Of a stretch of 39,395 nucleotides of DNA, positions 15,619 through 25,594 are shown piece by piece; the first letter of the stretch is position 1; each line of letters begins with the position of its first letter. Source of the stretch: Mesorhizobium sp. (GTDB lineage Bacteria > Pseudomonadota > Alphaproteobacteria > Rhizobiales > Rhizobiaceae); NCBI RefSeq assembly GCF_017306585.1, contig NZ_JAFKIC010000149.1, positions 1-39,395 of the forward strand, given 5' to 3'. The notes under the pieces were generated by a model that saw only the letters and a list, made by a program, of their open reading frames with translations, was not told the DNA's origin and ran no database searches. The translations under genes were made by a program, and so were the position numbers.

Positions 15619-17882
15619 TACGCCACCTTCCATATTTTTACCCTGGCGTAAGTCTCGGTCCCAATATTCATCGGATTTCCCAAGTCTGTCGCACCATTGG
15701 TTTGCGTCCGGTAGTATTGGAGCGCAAAGGCCTTGGAGCCTGAAATCGTTACAATTCCCGATACTCTCGGGTAGACGCACGGGAAGTTGGCGCCGTTGGC
15801 GTTGACGCTCTCTGCCACCGTGGTGCTGTCAGTGATATTCCTGATACGCTCCTTCACCAGGAATCCTGTGCTGGCATTGTAGAATTGCATGCCTTCGGTC
15901 TCGAAATAATAGGTTCCAGCGCCCAGAGTAATCTGGTTTGAGGACAGGGAGGCAATCGAGCCATTGTTCCGAACTGTGGTGTTGAGTGTCCGCGTTGTAT
16001 AGGCGCCGGTAGTGGCGGTCCCGCCGTTGGTGTTTTGCGTCCTTTGGTCCTCGATGATCACGTCCGGCGCCGGAGACGGCGGAGAGACCCATGCGCCATC
16101 GCCCCGCCAGTAGGTCGTGGCATCCGCGCTGGCCCCGCTGTTCAGATTACCGACAGGCAGGTTGCCGGTTACGCCGTTGGCAAGGTTGACCTGGTTCCAG
16201 GAAGGGCTGTTGCTTGTGCCCTGGTTGGACAGGTAGCGCGTGCTGCTGGTTGACTTACCGAGGAGGCTATAGGTGTTGGTCGCGGAACCGTACAACAGGT
16301 CGCCTTGAGCAACCGAGGACTGGTTTGTACCACCACTCGTTGCCCCGAGCGGCGTGGTTATGGAGGCGCTGTTGGCCACCACCCATCGCTGGTTGCTGCT
16401 GGCATCTTGAGCGTAGACCAGGTCAACACCGCTGCTGGCGTTGATCACATAATCGCCACCACCCGGCGTCTTGATACGGTTGGCGGCCGAGGAATTCGCG
16501 TTCTCGTTTTTTAGCGTGCATTTGTAGGCAGTGCCGTCGTTATTCACGACCAGCTTGATGACCCGCCCCAGCACCCCAGTTGCGATCCCTGTCAGGTTGA
16601 AGTCTTCCGTCAGCTTCATGTTGACGACGGCAGCATTGGCGAGGCCAGTAGGGCTGTAGTCGTTGACGTTATGCGACATATCCCCGGCTGGGTTGTCGTC
16701 GATCAGCCCGCCAGTTGCAGGCTTCCAGGTGCCGTCGCCGCTCCAGAAGGTGCTGGCACTGGCGTCGTTGCCGCTGTTGAGGTGTGACACCCCGAGGTTA
16801 CCCGTAACCTCAGAGCCGGAAAGGTCTATGGCAGCGGCGCTCACGACCCCGGATGCGGCTTTGAGTGGGCCTGACAGGCCAGTTGACAGTGTGGTGGTGC
16901 TGGTAGCTGTTAGGGTCGTAAAGCCACCCGCGGCCTTGGTCGTTGCTCCGACCGTAGTTCCATTGATCGTTCCACCAGTAATCGCGACCAAACTGGCATC
17001 CTGACTGGATATGGTGCCAAGCGTTGGTTTTCCAGTCAGGTCAGAATAGGCGCCCGTAGTCGCAACGGTTGCGAGGCTGGGAGTACCCGACAGGTCTGAA
17101 TACGCTCCAGTTGTCGCCACTGTTGCAAGTGAAGGCTTGCCGCTCAAATCGGAATAAGCGCCAGTGGTAGCGACCGTGGCCAGGCTAGAAATGTCGGCCT
17201 TATCGGCATCGAGAGTGTCAAGCGCGTCCGCCACGCTACTACCGGCTACGCCGCTATCGTTGTCGACCTGTGAGGCATCATAGTCGGAGGTTGTGGCGAC
17301 CACATCGCCGGTGCGAGTAAACACGCTGGAAACGCCGCCCACTGCGTCTACGCTGACAACGCCGCTTCCATCGATGGCTAGACCATCCCCGATTTTGATG
17401 CCGCCAAGTACGCTGCCAGTAGCCGTTGGCAGGGTGTAGGACCCATCGGCCCAGAGGGTATCATTATCGGCATCGGAGGCCTTGGCCAGGAATTGGCCGG
17501 TTGTGCCGCCTGCGGGTACTCCAAGCCCGTCGGCTCCATCAGTGCCGTCCGTCCCATCAGCTCCAGGCGCGCCGGTATCGCCTTTATCTCCTTTATCACC
17601 CTTTGCACCTTGGGAACCGGCAGCACCTGTCGGTCCAGTAGCTCCAGTGTCACCTGTATCGCCCTTGTCACCCTTGGCGCCAGCCGGACCTGTAGCACCA
17701 GTTTCGCCCTGTGGTCCTTCCCAGTAATCCAGGTCATTCCAGGCGGTGGTGCCATCACCCTTCTTCAGCTTGGTGGTGTCAGTCTCATATACCAGCTCCC
17801 CAATGAGCAGGACGGGGTTATTGGAGGTCCAGTTAGCGGCAGTATCCTGGGCGGGGACGAGGCGGGTTTTAACGACATTCAC
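15618..17882 (-). CDS. Tail fibre protein with collagen-like and tandem-repeat regions
   Basis: The 754-residue protein begins with a short beta domain ([25 protein letters not shown]-type, about residues 18-52) found at the head of many fibre proteins. It is followed by a collagen-like Gly-X-Y region (about 56-122), three 18-residue repeats (about 234-287) and long Ser/Thr/Gly-rich beta stretches. The C-terminal domain (about 600-754) is probably the receptor-binding tip. The start appears to be GTG at 17882. It follows the tail-collar gene and precedes the lysis genes, and likely determines host range. Confidence 0.82.
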   Translation of the reverse strand: MNVVKTRLVPAQDTAANWTSNNPVLLIGELVYETDTTKLKKGDGTTAWNDLDYWEGPQGETGATGPAGAKGDKGDTGDTGATGPTGAAGSQGAKGDKGDKGDTGAPGADGTDGTDGADGLGVPAGGTTGQFLAKASDADNDTLWADGSYTLPTATGSVLGGIKIGDGLAIDGSGVVSVDAVGGVSSVFTRTGDVVATTSDYDASQVDNDSGVAGSSVADALDTLDADKADISSLATVATTGAYSDLSGKPSLATVATTGAYSDLSGTPSLATVATTGAYSDLTGKPTLGTISSQDASLVAITGGTINGTTVGATTKAAGGFTTLTATSTTTLSTGLSGPLKAASGVVSAAAIDLSGSEVTGNLGVSHLNSGNDASASTFWSGDGTWKPATGGLIDDNPAGDMSHNVNDYSPTGLANAAVVNMKLTEDFNLTGIATGVLGRVIKLVVNNDGTAYKCTLKNENANSSAANRIKTPGGGDYVINASSGVDLVYAQDASSNQRWVVANSASITTPLGATSGGTNQSSVAQGDLLYGSATNTYSLLGKSTSSTRYLSNQGTSNSPSWNQVNLANGVTGNLPVGNLNSGASADATTYWRGDGAWVSPPSPAPDVIIEDQRTQNTNGGTATTGAYTTRTLNTTVRNNGSIASLSSNQITLGAGTYYFETEGMQFYNASTGFLVKERIRNITDSTTVAESVNANGANFPCVYPRVSGIVTISGSKAFALQYYRTQTNGATDLGNPMNIGTETYARVKIWKVA
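17022..17183 (-). repeat. Three tandem 54-bp coding repeats in the tail fibre
   Basis: Each unit encodes an 18-residue motif [18 protein letters not shown], with small changes in the second and third units (GTP, LTGKPT). The DNA copies are clearly diverged at synonymous sites, so the repeats are not a recent slippage product. They could allow fibre length variation by recombination. Confidence 0.85.
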
Positions 17883-17896
17883 ATCGGGAGCAATCG

Positions 17897-18898
17897 TTAG
17901 GTTTTAATCATCATGTTCAGCATCATGGCGGGCGGCATATTTTGGCTTGAGCCGTCCCCGGCGCTGGAATTGCTCACCGTAATCCCCGTCGTCGCGGTCT
18001 TGGTCACCAGCCGGCTGCCGGTGGTGCCGGTGTCACGCGTCACCGCCGCCCCACTGGGGTTATTGCTGGCAGCTCCAAAGACGGCGTTTGCGTCGTGGGT
18101 ATGGCCTGGATCAGTCACGGACGCGGTGTGGGTATGCCCATGCATCGCTTCGCTACCTCCGACCGCACCTAAGGTTGTCCCCGTAATACCTGAGACCCCG
18201 TTCGTAACCCGGCTGGCCGTCGTGCCACCCATGTTGTCCAATCCGAACACACTGCGGCCTCGTAAATCTGGAAGATTGAATGTCGTGCTCCCATCACCGG
18301 CGCCATATGTCGTTGAGATTGCTGTGAACAGGTTCGCGTAATCAGTCCGGCTTTGTGCGGAACCATCGCACAGCAGCCAACCATCCGGTGGCGTCATTCC
18401 TGCGAACGGCACAACCACTCCCGCAGGTACAAGCGCCAAAGTCGGAATCTGGCTTAGGTTGAGGGTGCCGGAAAGGGTGCTGAAAGAAGCCCACGGGTTG
18501 GCAATCCCCGCAGCCCCCACCGCCACTTGCGCAACGGTATTGTCGATGCCGGTGCCATCCCAATCGACAGTTACCGAGGTGGTGGTGGAATAGCTGGAGG
18601 CGGTGATGGTGCCGTACACCATGCCGCCGATGCCGTCGGTCGCGCGGAGACGCCGGCCGACTTCATAAATCGCGGTCTGATTGCCGGTTACCGTGAATTG
18701 GGTCGAGCTGACGTAGGTCGGCGTGTGGCCGAGATCGATCCAGCCCGGCGCTTCCCACCAGGCCCGCACGTCCGCCATGATTTGACGGAAAATGTCCGAG
18801 ATTTGAGACCGATAAGTCCCACCTTCAGGCGCACCGTAAGGAGGCGTTGCGCTGTTACCGGCAGGCGAGCTGGACCAGTTGCGAATGTGGCTTGTCAC
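17897..18898 (-). CDS. Phage tail-collar domain protein
   Basis: The 333-residue protein has a beta-rich N-terminal region (about 20-140) and a tail-collar domain (about 160-222). Motifs include [43 protein letters not shown] and VFGLDNMGG, which are typical. The C-terminal part is glycine-rich with paired His ([18 protein letters not shown]), often seen in fibre tips with metal-stabilised trimers. The start is GTG at 18898, overlapping no gene but 4 nt after the upstream stop. It lies between the ejection-type genes and the main fibre. Confidence 0.85.
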   Translation of the reverse strand: MTSHIRNWSSSPAGNSATPPYGAPEGGTYRSQISDIFRQIMADVRAWWEAPGWIDLGHTPTYVSSTQFTVTGNQTAIYEVGRRLRATDGIGGMVYGTITASSYSTTTSVTVDWDGTGIDNTVAQVAVGAAGIANPWASFSTLSGTLNLSQIPTLALVPAGVVVPFAGMTPPDGWLLCDGSAQSRTDYANLFTAISTTYGAGDGSTTFNLPDLRGRSVFGLDNMGGTTASRVTNGVSGITGTTLGAVGGSEAMHGHTHTASVTDPGHTHDANAVFGAASNNPSGAAVTRDTGTTGSRLVTKTATTGITVSNSSAGDGSSQNMPPAMMLNMMIKT

Positions 18899-18901
18899 GC
18901 A

Positions 18902-20191
18902 TCAAAGCCCCCTATTGTTGCTGTTTGCGCCGAAACCTGTCAGCGCTCCAAAACCTGAATATTGAGGCGGTAGTTTCCCGCCACGCAGGACAATCTGCAG
19001 GGCATCGTTCATGCGGCGCCGGGCAATGGCGTCAGCGACATTGTCGAGAATGCGCCCGCCCGCATATACGCCGAGCCCGGCAGAGGGGCTGTACCCCGAA
19101 CCGGTCACCGCCGACAGGATGGCAGCAGGGACGCGGCCAACACGGGCAGCAGATTCGCCAATGCCAATGCTACCGGCGCGGCGGAGGGCAGCTTGTTCGG
19201 CCGGAGTGCTGCCGCGCGCCGAGGTGGCCACGTTGCGAAGACGGGTGCGAGCCTGGGTTACGCTAGAACCGCCGGCATCCATTGCGTTGGTGATGTTCCG
19301 CGCAAGCTTGGAGCGTCGGTAGAGGTCTCGGTAATCGGTTGGAACGTCTGCGCTGTCGGTGAAGGTGTCGATATTGTCCCGGATGCGCGAGCTAAGGGGA
19401 TCTCCGCCAAGCTGGCTGCGAAACTCATCTAGCTGGTAGGCATTCGTGCCCTTCCGACCGAAATCTTGGAGGTCCTGCAATGCGGCAGGCGCAATCCGGT
19501 CGCTGATATTGAACACCGAAGGCTGAACGGCATCGATCGTCGGCTGGGTAAGGCCTTGAGAAACCTGTTCAGGGCTGAAGTCGATGTTCTTGGTCTGATT
19601 TTTTGCCAAGACGTAGTCGGCGCGGAGCGATTCCGGCGACGGCGCAGGATTGGTGAAGCCACGGATTCCGTTCAGGGCGGCATTACCAACCTTGCCGCCC
19701 GCCAGCGCTCCAAACAGAGAACCGATCGGACGAGCGCCTTCACCGAAGGTCGCAGAAGACAGGTCACCACCAGCTTCGCTCCCAACTCCTCCTGTAAAGC
19801 CCGTCAGTACCCCCGGCAGCCCGCCAATAATCCCCGTGGTTGCCCCTGCGGCGCCCCCTTGGGTGAGCCGGCCGGCTTCTGTCTTCGGCTGATAAAGATC
19901 GGCCATGAACTGTGTAGCAGGCGCCGACGGTTGACGGGCATTGGGAACCTGTCCTTTGAACAACTGGCCGAGGTCGCTCACATTGGCCATCAGGTCATGG
20001 CCCCAGTTGACCGGGTTCAGGGCGTCAGCGATGTTCCCGGCGCCGATACCAACACCGCTGGCGGCACTTTTAGCGACATCCGTACCAACCGAGGGCGCGG
20101 CAAACTGCTTTTGCAGAACCGCTTCAATGTCGGCCTGCTTCATGTTGTCCGGGAACTCGGCCACATCGCCGTTGGGGAGCTGGACCTGCAT
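18902..20191 (-). CDS. Probable phage DNA-ejection/internal virion protein
   Basis: The 429-residue protein begins MQVQLPNGDVAEFPDNM, a motif common at the N-terminus of large structural proteins of alphaproteobacterial phages. A Gly/Ala-rich amphipathic region follows (about 60-190), then a helical, charged C-terminal half. The ATG at 20191 shares its first base with the stop of the upstream gene (TAATG), which fixes the start. The position corresponds to gp20/gp16 of P22-like phages. Function is inferred from order and composition, not from a recognised domain. Confidence 0.6.
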   Translation of the reverse strand: MQVQLPNGDVAEFPDNMKQADIEAVLQKQFAAPSVGTDVAKSAASGVGIGAGNIADALNPVNWGHDLMANVSDLGQLFKGQVPNARQPSAPATQFMADLYQPKTEAGRLTQGGAAGATTGIIGGLPGVLTGFTGGVGSEAGGDLSSATFGEGARPIGSLFGALAGGKVGNAALNGIRGFTNPAPSPESLRADYVLAKNQTKNIDFSPEQVSQGLTQPTIDAVQPSVFNISDRIAPAALQDLQDFGRKGTNAYQLDEFRSQLGGDPLSSRIRDNIDTFTDSADVPTDYRDLYRRSKLARNITNAMDAGGSSVTQARTRLRNVATSARGSTPAEQAALRRAGSIGIGESAARVGRVPAAILSAVTGSGYSPSAGLGVYAGGRILDNVADAIARRRMNDALQIVLRGGKLPPQYSGFGALTGFGANSNNRGL

Positions 20192-21519
20192 TATTCCAGC
20201 CTCCCGGTAGTCGGGTTGAACTTCCAAGTTTTGGCTTGAGCTGTGCCGGTTTGCTGAGCGCCGGGATTCGAAACCACGGAGCCGAAGAACTTCTCATCAA
20301 ACAGCGGCTTGAGTTTGGCCGTCTCATCATAAAACCCGTCCAAGCTGCCTTGGTCCTTCAGCATACGGCGGGCGATCTTCTCCTCTTCCTTCCGGCGATC
20401 GAGAAGCTTGCTGTAGCTGTCTGCAATCCGGTCGATACCGCCCGGCGTGTTCCAAAGGCTCGGCAACGCCGCGAGGAACATGTTCACGTCGCGGTCAGAG
20501 CTGGAGCCGCTGCCGGGCGCGCGCATGGCAGGGGCGAGCGCGGAGGTGATGGCGGTGATTTGCTGGGCTTCCGGTACCCCATCGAGGTCAACGCCGAACA
20601 GCTGCCCGAATTTCATCCGCGCAACACCCAAGCCGCCCGTCTTGGTGTTGGCGGCAAGTGCCTTGATTTGCTGCACCTGCGGCTCGATTGCGGCAAGCTT
20701 GCGGGTCTGGTCAGCGAGAGCGCCAAAGGTGGCGGTATCGGCCGAGGCAACACCTTCAGCCACGGTCTTGCGGCCAGCCAACGGAACCTCTGCGGCTTGC
20801 TGTTGCAGGGCAGCGTCAACCTTGCGGTTGCCGGTGGATTGGAACAGAGAAGCGTCAGGTGTCTGCCCGACGGCCGGAGGTGGCATAAGATCGCCATTTT
20901 GTTGATTGGCGGCAGATTGGCTCATGGTTGGCGTCGGAAGCGAATTGGAAAGCGCCTGAGCGGCCGGAGGCGGGGAAGCTCCCTGCCCCACCAGCCGGCT
21001 CTTCGGATTCCACGCGTACTGACCACTTACAGGGTCCCATGACCCCTGCAAACGCTGGGCGGTAGCGACAACCCCTTGAGCTACCGCTTTGTCATGTGCG
21101 CTGGAATTAGGATCGGCCAGGACTACCTGGGCACGGGCAAGATCACCTTCAAACCCCTGGCTTTGAACCCCGTATTGGGCTTCCTGCTGTGCCTTGGCAA
21201 TTTTCGCCTGGGTGAGTTGGTCGGCCATACCTTGGTCGTGTTGACGGTTCTGCTCATCATTGAAGGCATCGAGCCCATATCCAAACGAGCCATCAAATCC
21301 GGCACCCTTGCTGTTGGCAATGAGAATGGCACTCCCCATGCGGCCAAGCGCGTTAAGCAGGGCAGGATTGTTGAGCGTCCGATTTGGTTGCGATTGCGCT
21401 TGCTGAGGGTCGGACTGCGGTGTCTGCTGGCCAGTCAATGCGCCAAACCCAAGCTGCTGCTGAGGCATTGCCTGCATCACGCTTTGGTCAAGGATGTTGG
21501 AGGCGGAGAACGGCCACAT
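20191..21519 (-). CDS. Probable internal virion/ejection protein
   Basis: The 442-residue protein is Gln-, Ala- and Ser-rich, beginning MWPFSASNILDQSVMQAMPQQQ, with long helical stretches and a C-terminal charged segment (SYSKLLDRRKEEEKIARRML). Such low-complexity helical proteins are typical of the set ejected into the host with the DNA by podoviruses. Its stop is overlapped by the next start, and its start overlaps the end of the upstream gene. No enzymatic motif such as a lytic transglycosylase was seen. Confidence 0.58.
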   Translation of the reverse strand: MWPFSASNILDQSVMQAMPQQQLGFGALTGQQTPQSDPQQAQSQPNRTLNNPALLNALGRMGSAILIANSKGAGFDGSFGYGLDAFNDEQNRQHDQGMADQLTQAKIAKAQQEAQYGVQSQGFEGDLARAQVVLADPNSSAHDKAVAQGVVATAQRLQGSWDPVSGQYAWNPKSRLVGQGASPPPAAQALSNSLPTPTMSQSAANQQNGDLMPPPAVGQTPDASLFQSTGNRKVDAALQQQAAEVPLAGRKTVAEGVASADTATFGALADQTRKLAAIEPQVQQIKALAANTKTGGLGVARMKFGQLFGVDLDGVPEAQQITAITSALAPAMRAPGSGSSSDRDVNMFLAALPSLWNTPGGIDRIADSYSKLLDRRKEEEKIARRMLKDQGSLDGFYDETAKLKPLFDEKFFGSVVSNPGAQQTGTAQAKTWKFNPTTGRLE

Positions 21520-22379
21520 TACAGGAATGCTCCTGCAAGACCGCCAAGGACGCCTCCACCGAGTGTGCCCCAGGGACCGAGGAATGACCCAGCCTGCGCA
21601 CCTGCCAATGCCCCGCCAAGGCCGCCAGCTATGCCGTTTGAAGCAGGCGTGCCGTTCAGGCTGGAACTGGCAGAATTCTTGAAGTTGGTCGCGCCGGTGC
21701 CGTTCAGGCGGGCGATGTAATCGTCAAGCGCGCCGCCGTTTTGGTAATTGTAGCGGTTCACAAGGTCTGTGAGCTGGGCCTGGTTCTGGGTGTCGTAGGT
21801 CTGGCCTACACCGGTCAGGGCCTGCAAGTTCGAGAAGTCCATGCCCGCCAGCTGCGGCGCCAACGCGGAGGTCTGCACCTGCCGATTCCGCTCATCACCA
21901 TAGTTCTGATAGGCAAGGTTCTGGCTGATATTTCCGATCTGACCGGCGAGATTGTTCTGCGCGTCGCTGACAGCGCCTTGCATCGCCCCCGAACCGTAAC
22001 GCCCTGATTTGCTGAAACTGCCCTGAATCCCCGGCAGCGTTGCCGTCTGGTAGTTTCGCACCAACCCTTGCGTCGCGGCGTCGATAGCGCCTTGCAGGCC
22101 GGGGTTGGAATTGAGATAAGCGCCATTCAGCGTGTTGGTGGCGTTGCCCTGGGCAGCCGATTGCAGCGGGCTGCCGTTCAACGCCCGCTGCTGGGTGAGG
22201 TCTAGTGCTTGCTGGGTTTGGCTGGAGAGCGGAGCGACGGTGCTGGTGGGATAGTACCCGGCGCCAGACTGATAGAGATTTTGGGCCTGCTGAAGGCTGT
22301 CAGTGAGATACGGCTGAACACCAGACCACGGCGTTGTCGTCGTGGTGGTGGTGGACGGGGTTTGTGCTTTGCTTCCCAC
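21519..22379 (-). CDS. Probable phage structural/ejection protein
   Basis: The 286-residue protein begins MGSKAQTPSTTTTTTTPW and is rich in Asn, Gln, Gly and Ala. It ends in a glycine-zipper-like hydrophobic region (GGLGGALAGAQAGSFLGPWG, about 250-270), suited to membrane insertion. Genes with this composition occur after the tail-connector genes in rhizobial podoviruses. By order it could correspond to gp7 of P22, which is ejected first. The start directly follows the stop of the acetyltransferase-like gene. Confidence 0.55.
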   Translation of the reverse strand: MGSKAQTPSTTTTTTTPWSGVQPYLTDSLQQAQNLYQSGAGYYPTSTVAPLSSQTQQALDLTQQRALNGSPLQSAAQGNATNTLNGAYLNSNPGLQGAIDAATQGLVRNYQTATLPGIQGSFSKSGRYGSGAMQGAVSDAQNNLAGQIGNISQNLAYQNYGDERNRQVQTSALAPQLAGMDFSNLQALTGVGQTYDTQNQAQLTDLVNRYNYQNGGALDDYIARLNGTGATNFKNSASSSLNGTPASNGIAGGLGGALAGAQAGSFLGPWGTLGGGVLGGLAGAFL

Positions 22380-22787
22380 TCATAGGCGCTTCCGTATGGT
22401 TGACGTGACTCGGTCGAAGTCACGGGATTTCAGGATTCTCTCCCATCCCTTCCGACCGGTGCCCTCCACGGATGTACAGCCCTGCGCCTTGCACCATTCA
22501 CAGACACTATCGATGAACCCGAGCCAGTCCGTCAAACCATCACCGGCCACGTAGACGATGCAGCCAAGTTTCTCATGACGGGTCTGTAGTATTTGAGTCA
22601 CAGCGACCGCGACCGGCCGAGGGCCATCTACGATGATATAGGCCTGATACTCGCCCTTCAGGAGCCCACCAGCAACGTCCAGCAGGTCTTCCCGGCCATC
22701 CTTGCCGACAACCCGCGCCAGGATAGGCGCGATGTCCGGCCACGCTGGCATGACCTGTTCGCGCGGCAGGGAGCGTAATTCCAACAT
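22380..22787 (-). CDS. GNAT-like/gp14-like late protein
   Basis: The 135-residue product has an alpha/beta pattern (GEYQAYIIVDGPRPVAVAV, LGCIVYVAGDG, WCKAQGCTSVEGTGRKGWE) that recalls phage-encoded GNAT-type acetyltransferases. The final helix-strand with GRKGWERIL is characteristic of small proteins in the head-tail region of P22-like genomes. The acetyl-CoA-binding signature is weak, so enzymatic activity is not certain. The start overlaps the upstream stop (TAATG). Confidence 0.5.
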   Translation of the reverse strand: MLELRSLPREQVMPAWPDIAPILARVVGKDGREDLLDVAGGLLKGEYQAYIIVDGPRPVAVAVTQILQTRHEKLGCIVYVAGDGLTDWLGFIDSVCEWCKAQGCTSVEGTGRKGWERILKSRDFDRVTSTIRKRL

Positions 22788-23011
22788 TATGCGAACTCAT
22801 CGGCCGTCAACATGCCGAGGATGGTGATGGTGTCGTCGCCAAGCTCGTCACTGGCGAGACCGCCGAGGACGAGCGTGCCGGATGCCGTACCGCCACCGCC
22901 AGACAGATTGGCGAAGGCGTTGTTGAGCATTGCGAGGCTCTGGGCGAGCAGCTGGATATATGCCGGATCATTCCGGGCCTGTGGACTGACGAAGAGGGTC
23001 TGGTTTGCCAT
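22787..23011 (-). CDS. Small late-operon protein
   Basis: The 74-residue product begins MANQTLFVSPQARNDPAYIQLL, with a Gly-rich middle and an acidic hydrophobic tail. It lies 2 nt after the gp10-like gene and overlaps the next gene by one base of start/stop. It is part of the late operon by position; the family is not recognised. A small tail or connector accessory is likely. Confidence 0.55.
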   Translation of the reverse strand: MANQTLFVSPQARNDPAYIQLLAQSLAMLNNAFANLSGGGGTASGTLVLGGLASDELGDDTITILGMLTADEFA

Positions 23012-23013
23012 GG

Positions 23014-24489
23014 CTACCTACCCGTATTCCGGTAAGCCAGTTGGATGCCTTGTGCCCGGTTCCAGGGACCGCTAATGACGATGCGAGCGCGGTGGTAGCG
23101 GGCATCGATATACATGCCGGCTTCCCCGGTTTCTTCCATCGATACCAACCCGGAAGACACCGGCGCTGCGGTCTGGTTGTCGCGGGTCAGTAGCTCGACC
23201 TGAACATTTTCGCAGTCGACCACAGGCACGATGCTGGAAATGTAAGCCCGACCCGTGGGATTGAGACGGATTTCGCCGGTGATGATCTCGGCATCACGCG
23301 CAGGCCCCGAGAACGAGCCTGCACGATGGTTTTCATTCACCACGGACAGAACGGTCCGACCACCCATGAAACTCACGCTATCGGTCAGGGAGTCGTTGCT
23401 GGGGTCATCGGTCAACTCATCGGTGTCGTCATCGGTCAGCGCCGCTTCGGTGTAGGTGGCGCCGATGGCTTCAACGAATTGCTCGACAAAGCCGAACCGA
23501 TTTGCCTGCCAGTTGTAAATCAGGATGCTGTCGCAGATACCGGCGCCGTCGACGGAGGGGAACGCCCACATCACCTGCTTGCGCCGGGGATTCACCACCG
23601 TCTGCATCTTGTGAATGTTGGAAAAGTCGCAGCGCTGGCGGAACCACTCATCAATCTTTTCATGACCGATCGGCTGAGAGCTGACCCCGTTGTAGATGTT
23701 GAACCCGTCTTCGCCCCAGTAGAAGACCAGGTTGGAGTAGCTTGCTACGCTCCCAGCTACGCGGGTGCCCTTGTTGGGTTCTGACAGGGTGAAGGTGAAG
23801 ATCGCGGCCGGCCCGACGTAGTCCAACCGGAAGATGCCGCCTGTCAGGAAGAGAATCGCGCTGTTCTGTGATCCCACCACAGCAGTGCAGGAACCATATC
23901 CGGGAGTGTCCTGATTATCGGCCTGCGTGGAAACATTGGGCGTCCAGGTCGTGATGTCATCCAGCCCCGACCACCACACCCGGAAGCTCCGGGTGCCATC
24001 AACTTCGTCGAAGGTGCTAACCGCCATCAGGAAGTTATTGACGACGCTCAGGTATTTCGCCCGTGGGGGGCTTCCGGCCAGATCGTCAAAGTTGGTGCTT
24101 GACGCCATGTCAAAGACTTGCATGACATCGTTGTAGTTGGTGGCGACGACGAAGTTGCCGTACTGGGCGAAGCGCCAGCGGTTGTCGTCAGTGGTCGAAT
24201 ACCCACCGGATTCACGGGTAACGTCCGACCAATCACCGTCTACAAGCTGAAAGAGCTTGTCAGCCGTTCCCGCAAACGTGTGAGGCAGCCCGGAGCTGTC
24301 GATATAAGCGAATACCCCCAGGCATTCGCCGGGCAGCGCACTCGTCTCCTCGTGAATCTCTTCAATCGACGTGTAATCGTCACCTATCGGAACGACGTTG
24401 CGGATGGAGTAGACGCCGGGATTGTTCAGCGGCCCCTTGTCAGGCAGCCACTCCCCGAACTTCTGTACCGGCGTGAGCTGAAATCCCAA
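23014..24489 (-). CDS. gp10-like tail/packaged-DNA stabilisation protein
   Basis: The protein is about 491 residues long, dominated by beta strands with repeated WR, YNDV and FRVWWSGLDD segments. It resembles the P22 gp10-type proteins that close the portal channel after packaging and join adaptor and needle. The likely start is TTG at 24489, one base after the adaptor stop with a GGGGGA box upstream. The in-frame ATG at 24594 would overlap the adaptor by 104 bp in another frame with an atypical basic sequence. A Asp/Thr-rich insert (TEAALTDDDTDELTDD) lies at about residue 380. Confidence 0.7.
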   Translation of the reverse strand: MGFQLTPVQKFGEWLPDKGPLNNPGVYSIRNVVPIGDDYTSIEEIHEETSALPGECLGVFAYIDSSGLPHTFAGTADKLFQLVDGDWSDVTRESGGYSTTDDNRWRFAQYGNFVVATNYNDVMQVFDMASSTNFDDLAGSPPRAKYLSVVNNFLMAVSTFDEVDGTRSFRVWWSGLDDITTWTPNVSTQADNQDTPGYGSCTAVVGSQNSAILFLTGGIFRLDYVGPAAIFTFTLSEPNKGTRVAGSVASYSNLVFYWGEDGFNIYNGVSSQPIGHEKIDEWFRQRCDFSNIHKMQTVVNPRRKQVMWAFPSVDGAGICDSILIYNWQANRFGFVEQFVEAIGATYTEAALTDDDTDELTDDPSNDSLTDSVSFMGGRTVLSVVNENHRAGSFSGPARDAEIITGEIRLNPTGRAYISSIVPVVDCENVQVELLTRDNQTAAPVSSGLVSMEETGEAGMYIDARYHRARIVISGPWNRAQGIQLAYRNTGR

Positions 24490-24490
24490 G

Positions 24491-25078
24491 TCACGGGTTC
24501 CCCCGCCTGGTTCGCATCTGGGGCGTCCGGCCGAGTTTCTTGGCGGCTTTCTTACCCTGCAATTCGGCGATGAACTGCTGGTAATTGCCCTCAATCTCAG
24601 CGCGGCGGTCGGCGTCCTGCAGAAAGCTCAGCATGAACATCAGTGAGCCGTAGACGTAGAGGAAAGGGTATTCCGTCAGGAGCCAGTTTGTGTCAGATGG
24701 CTGGGTAAGCGGCGTGACCTTGGCGTCATAGACCACCTCGAGCGGAAAGGCCCCGCTCGGGGTCGGTCCCAGCTTCAGCTTGTTGCCGGGATAGAGGGCA
24801 GCCAGGTATGGCGTATCCTGACCGCAGTAACCGGCATCACGAAGGGCTTGCAGGCTGACCAGTTGCACCGGCCCGACGCCGGTCAGATACAAGCTCACCA
24901 CCTCCTTGAAATCCGCCGGCAGGTCGATGGCATCGACGCCTTGGGCGGTGGTGACGGTGGCGGCGTTCTCGGCAAAATAGTTATCCTCGCTACCGTTGTA
25001 GCGGGCTTCAAACATGGCGATGGCATCGGCAATCTGGTTGTCCAGGCCGGAGCGCGCCAGGTACCCATTTGCCACCAA
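24491..25078 (-). pseudogene. Head-tail adaptor protein (gp4-like), N-terminus missing
   Basis: The readable 195 residues have features of P22 gp4-type adaptors that bind below the portal ring. These include NQIADAIAMFEARYNG near the start, ATVTTAQGVDAIDLPADFKEV and WLLTEYPFLYVYGSLMFML. A normal family member begins about 10-15 residues earlier with its own start codon. Here the frame runs straight out of portal coding sequence at about 25,062-25,078, and the only available start is a GTG inside the former portal frame. The rest appears intact and is followed tightly by the gp10-like gene. Confidence 0.65.
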
Positions 25079-25574
25079 GCTGGATCAGCTCCTCGCGGGT
25101 CATATGCTTCATCACCAGCTCTCGGATACGCAGCATGGCGGGGCGCAGGCCGGTTTCGCACAGCATAGAGACGACCAGCTTCATCCGTAGTTGGGCTTGG
25201 TTGAGGGTCATGGCGCCGATCATGTTGGTGCTGCCGGCCAAGGCTTCGGCGTCGAGGCCGGTGGTTTCGCCCGACAGGCCGGTCTTTTGCTCGGCCATCT
25301 GATCGATGGCTTCCAGCACGCCAAGACTCTGTGCCGCCATGAACGGCACGCTGACCGCTTCAGTCACCGGATTGCCGGTGCGCTTCAGTATCGTCATGCC
25401 AATACGGGATTGGCTCAAAACCTCCGGGTTGGAGACGTTGGTCACATCGACCGCCAGGCCGGGATTGTTGGACAGGTACAGGTTGTCCAGCGTCTGGCGC
25501 AGGATGGCGGTTTTAATCTTCTGTGTTTCCGCCACCAGTTCGGACAAAGCCAAGCCCTGGTGGCTGTGCGGCAC
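25008..25574 (-). pseudogene. Portal protein, C-terminal segment only
   Basis: The readable frame contains QGLALSELVAETQKIKTAI and LRQTLDNLYLSNNP. With the downstream region around MLCETGLRPAMLRIRELVM it matches the conserved C-terminal half of P22-type portal proteins. These proteins form the dodecameric DNA channel of the capsid and are normally 600-700 residues. Recognisable portal sequence begins at about 25,613, directly abutting truncated terminase, and ends at about 25,062 after LIQLGGKWV, where it runs into adaptor sequence in another frame. The apparent start is a GTG inside the portal. Both ends are therefore junctions, and the fragment cannot form a portal. Confidence 0.72.
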
Positions 25575-25594
25575 GACGTAGCCGGTGCAGGCAA

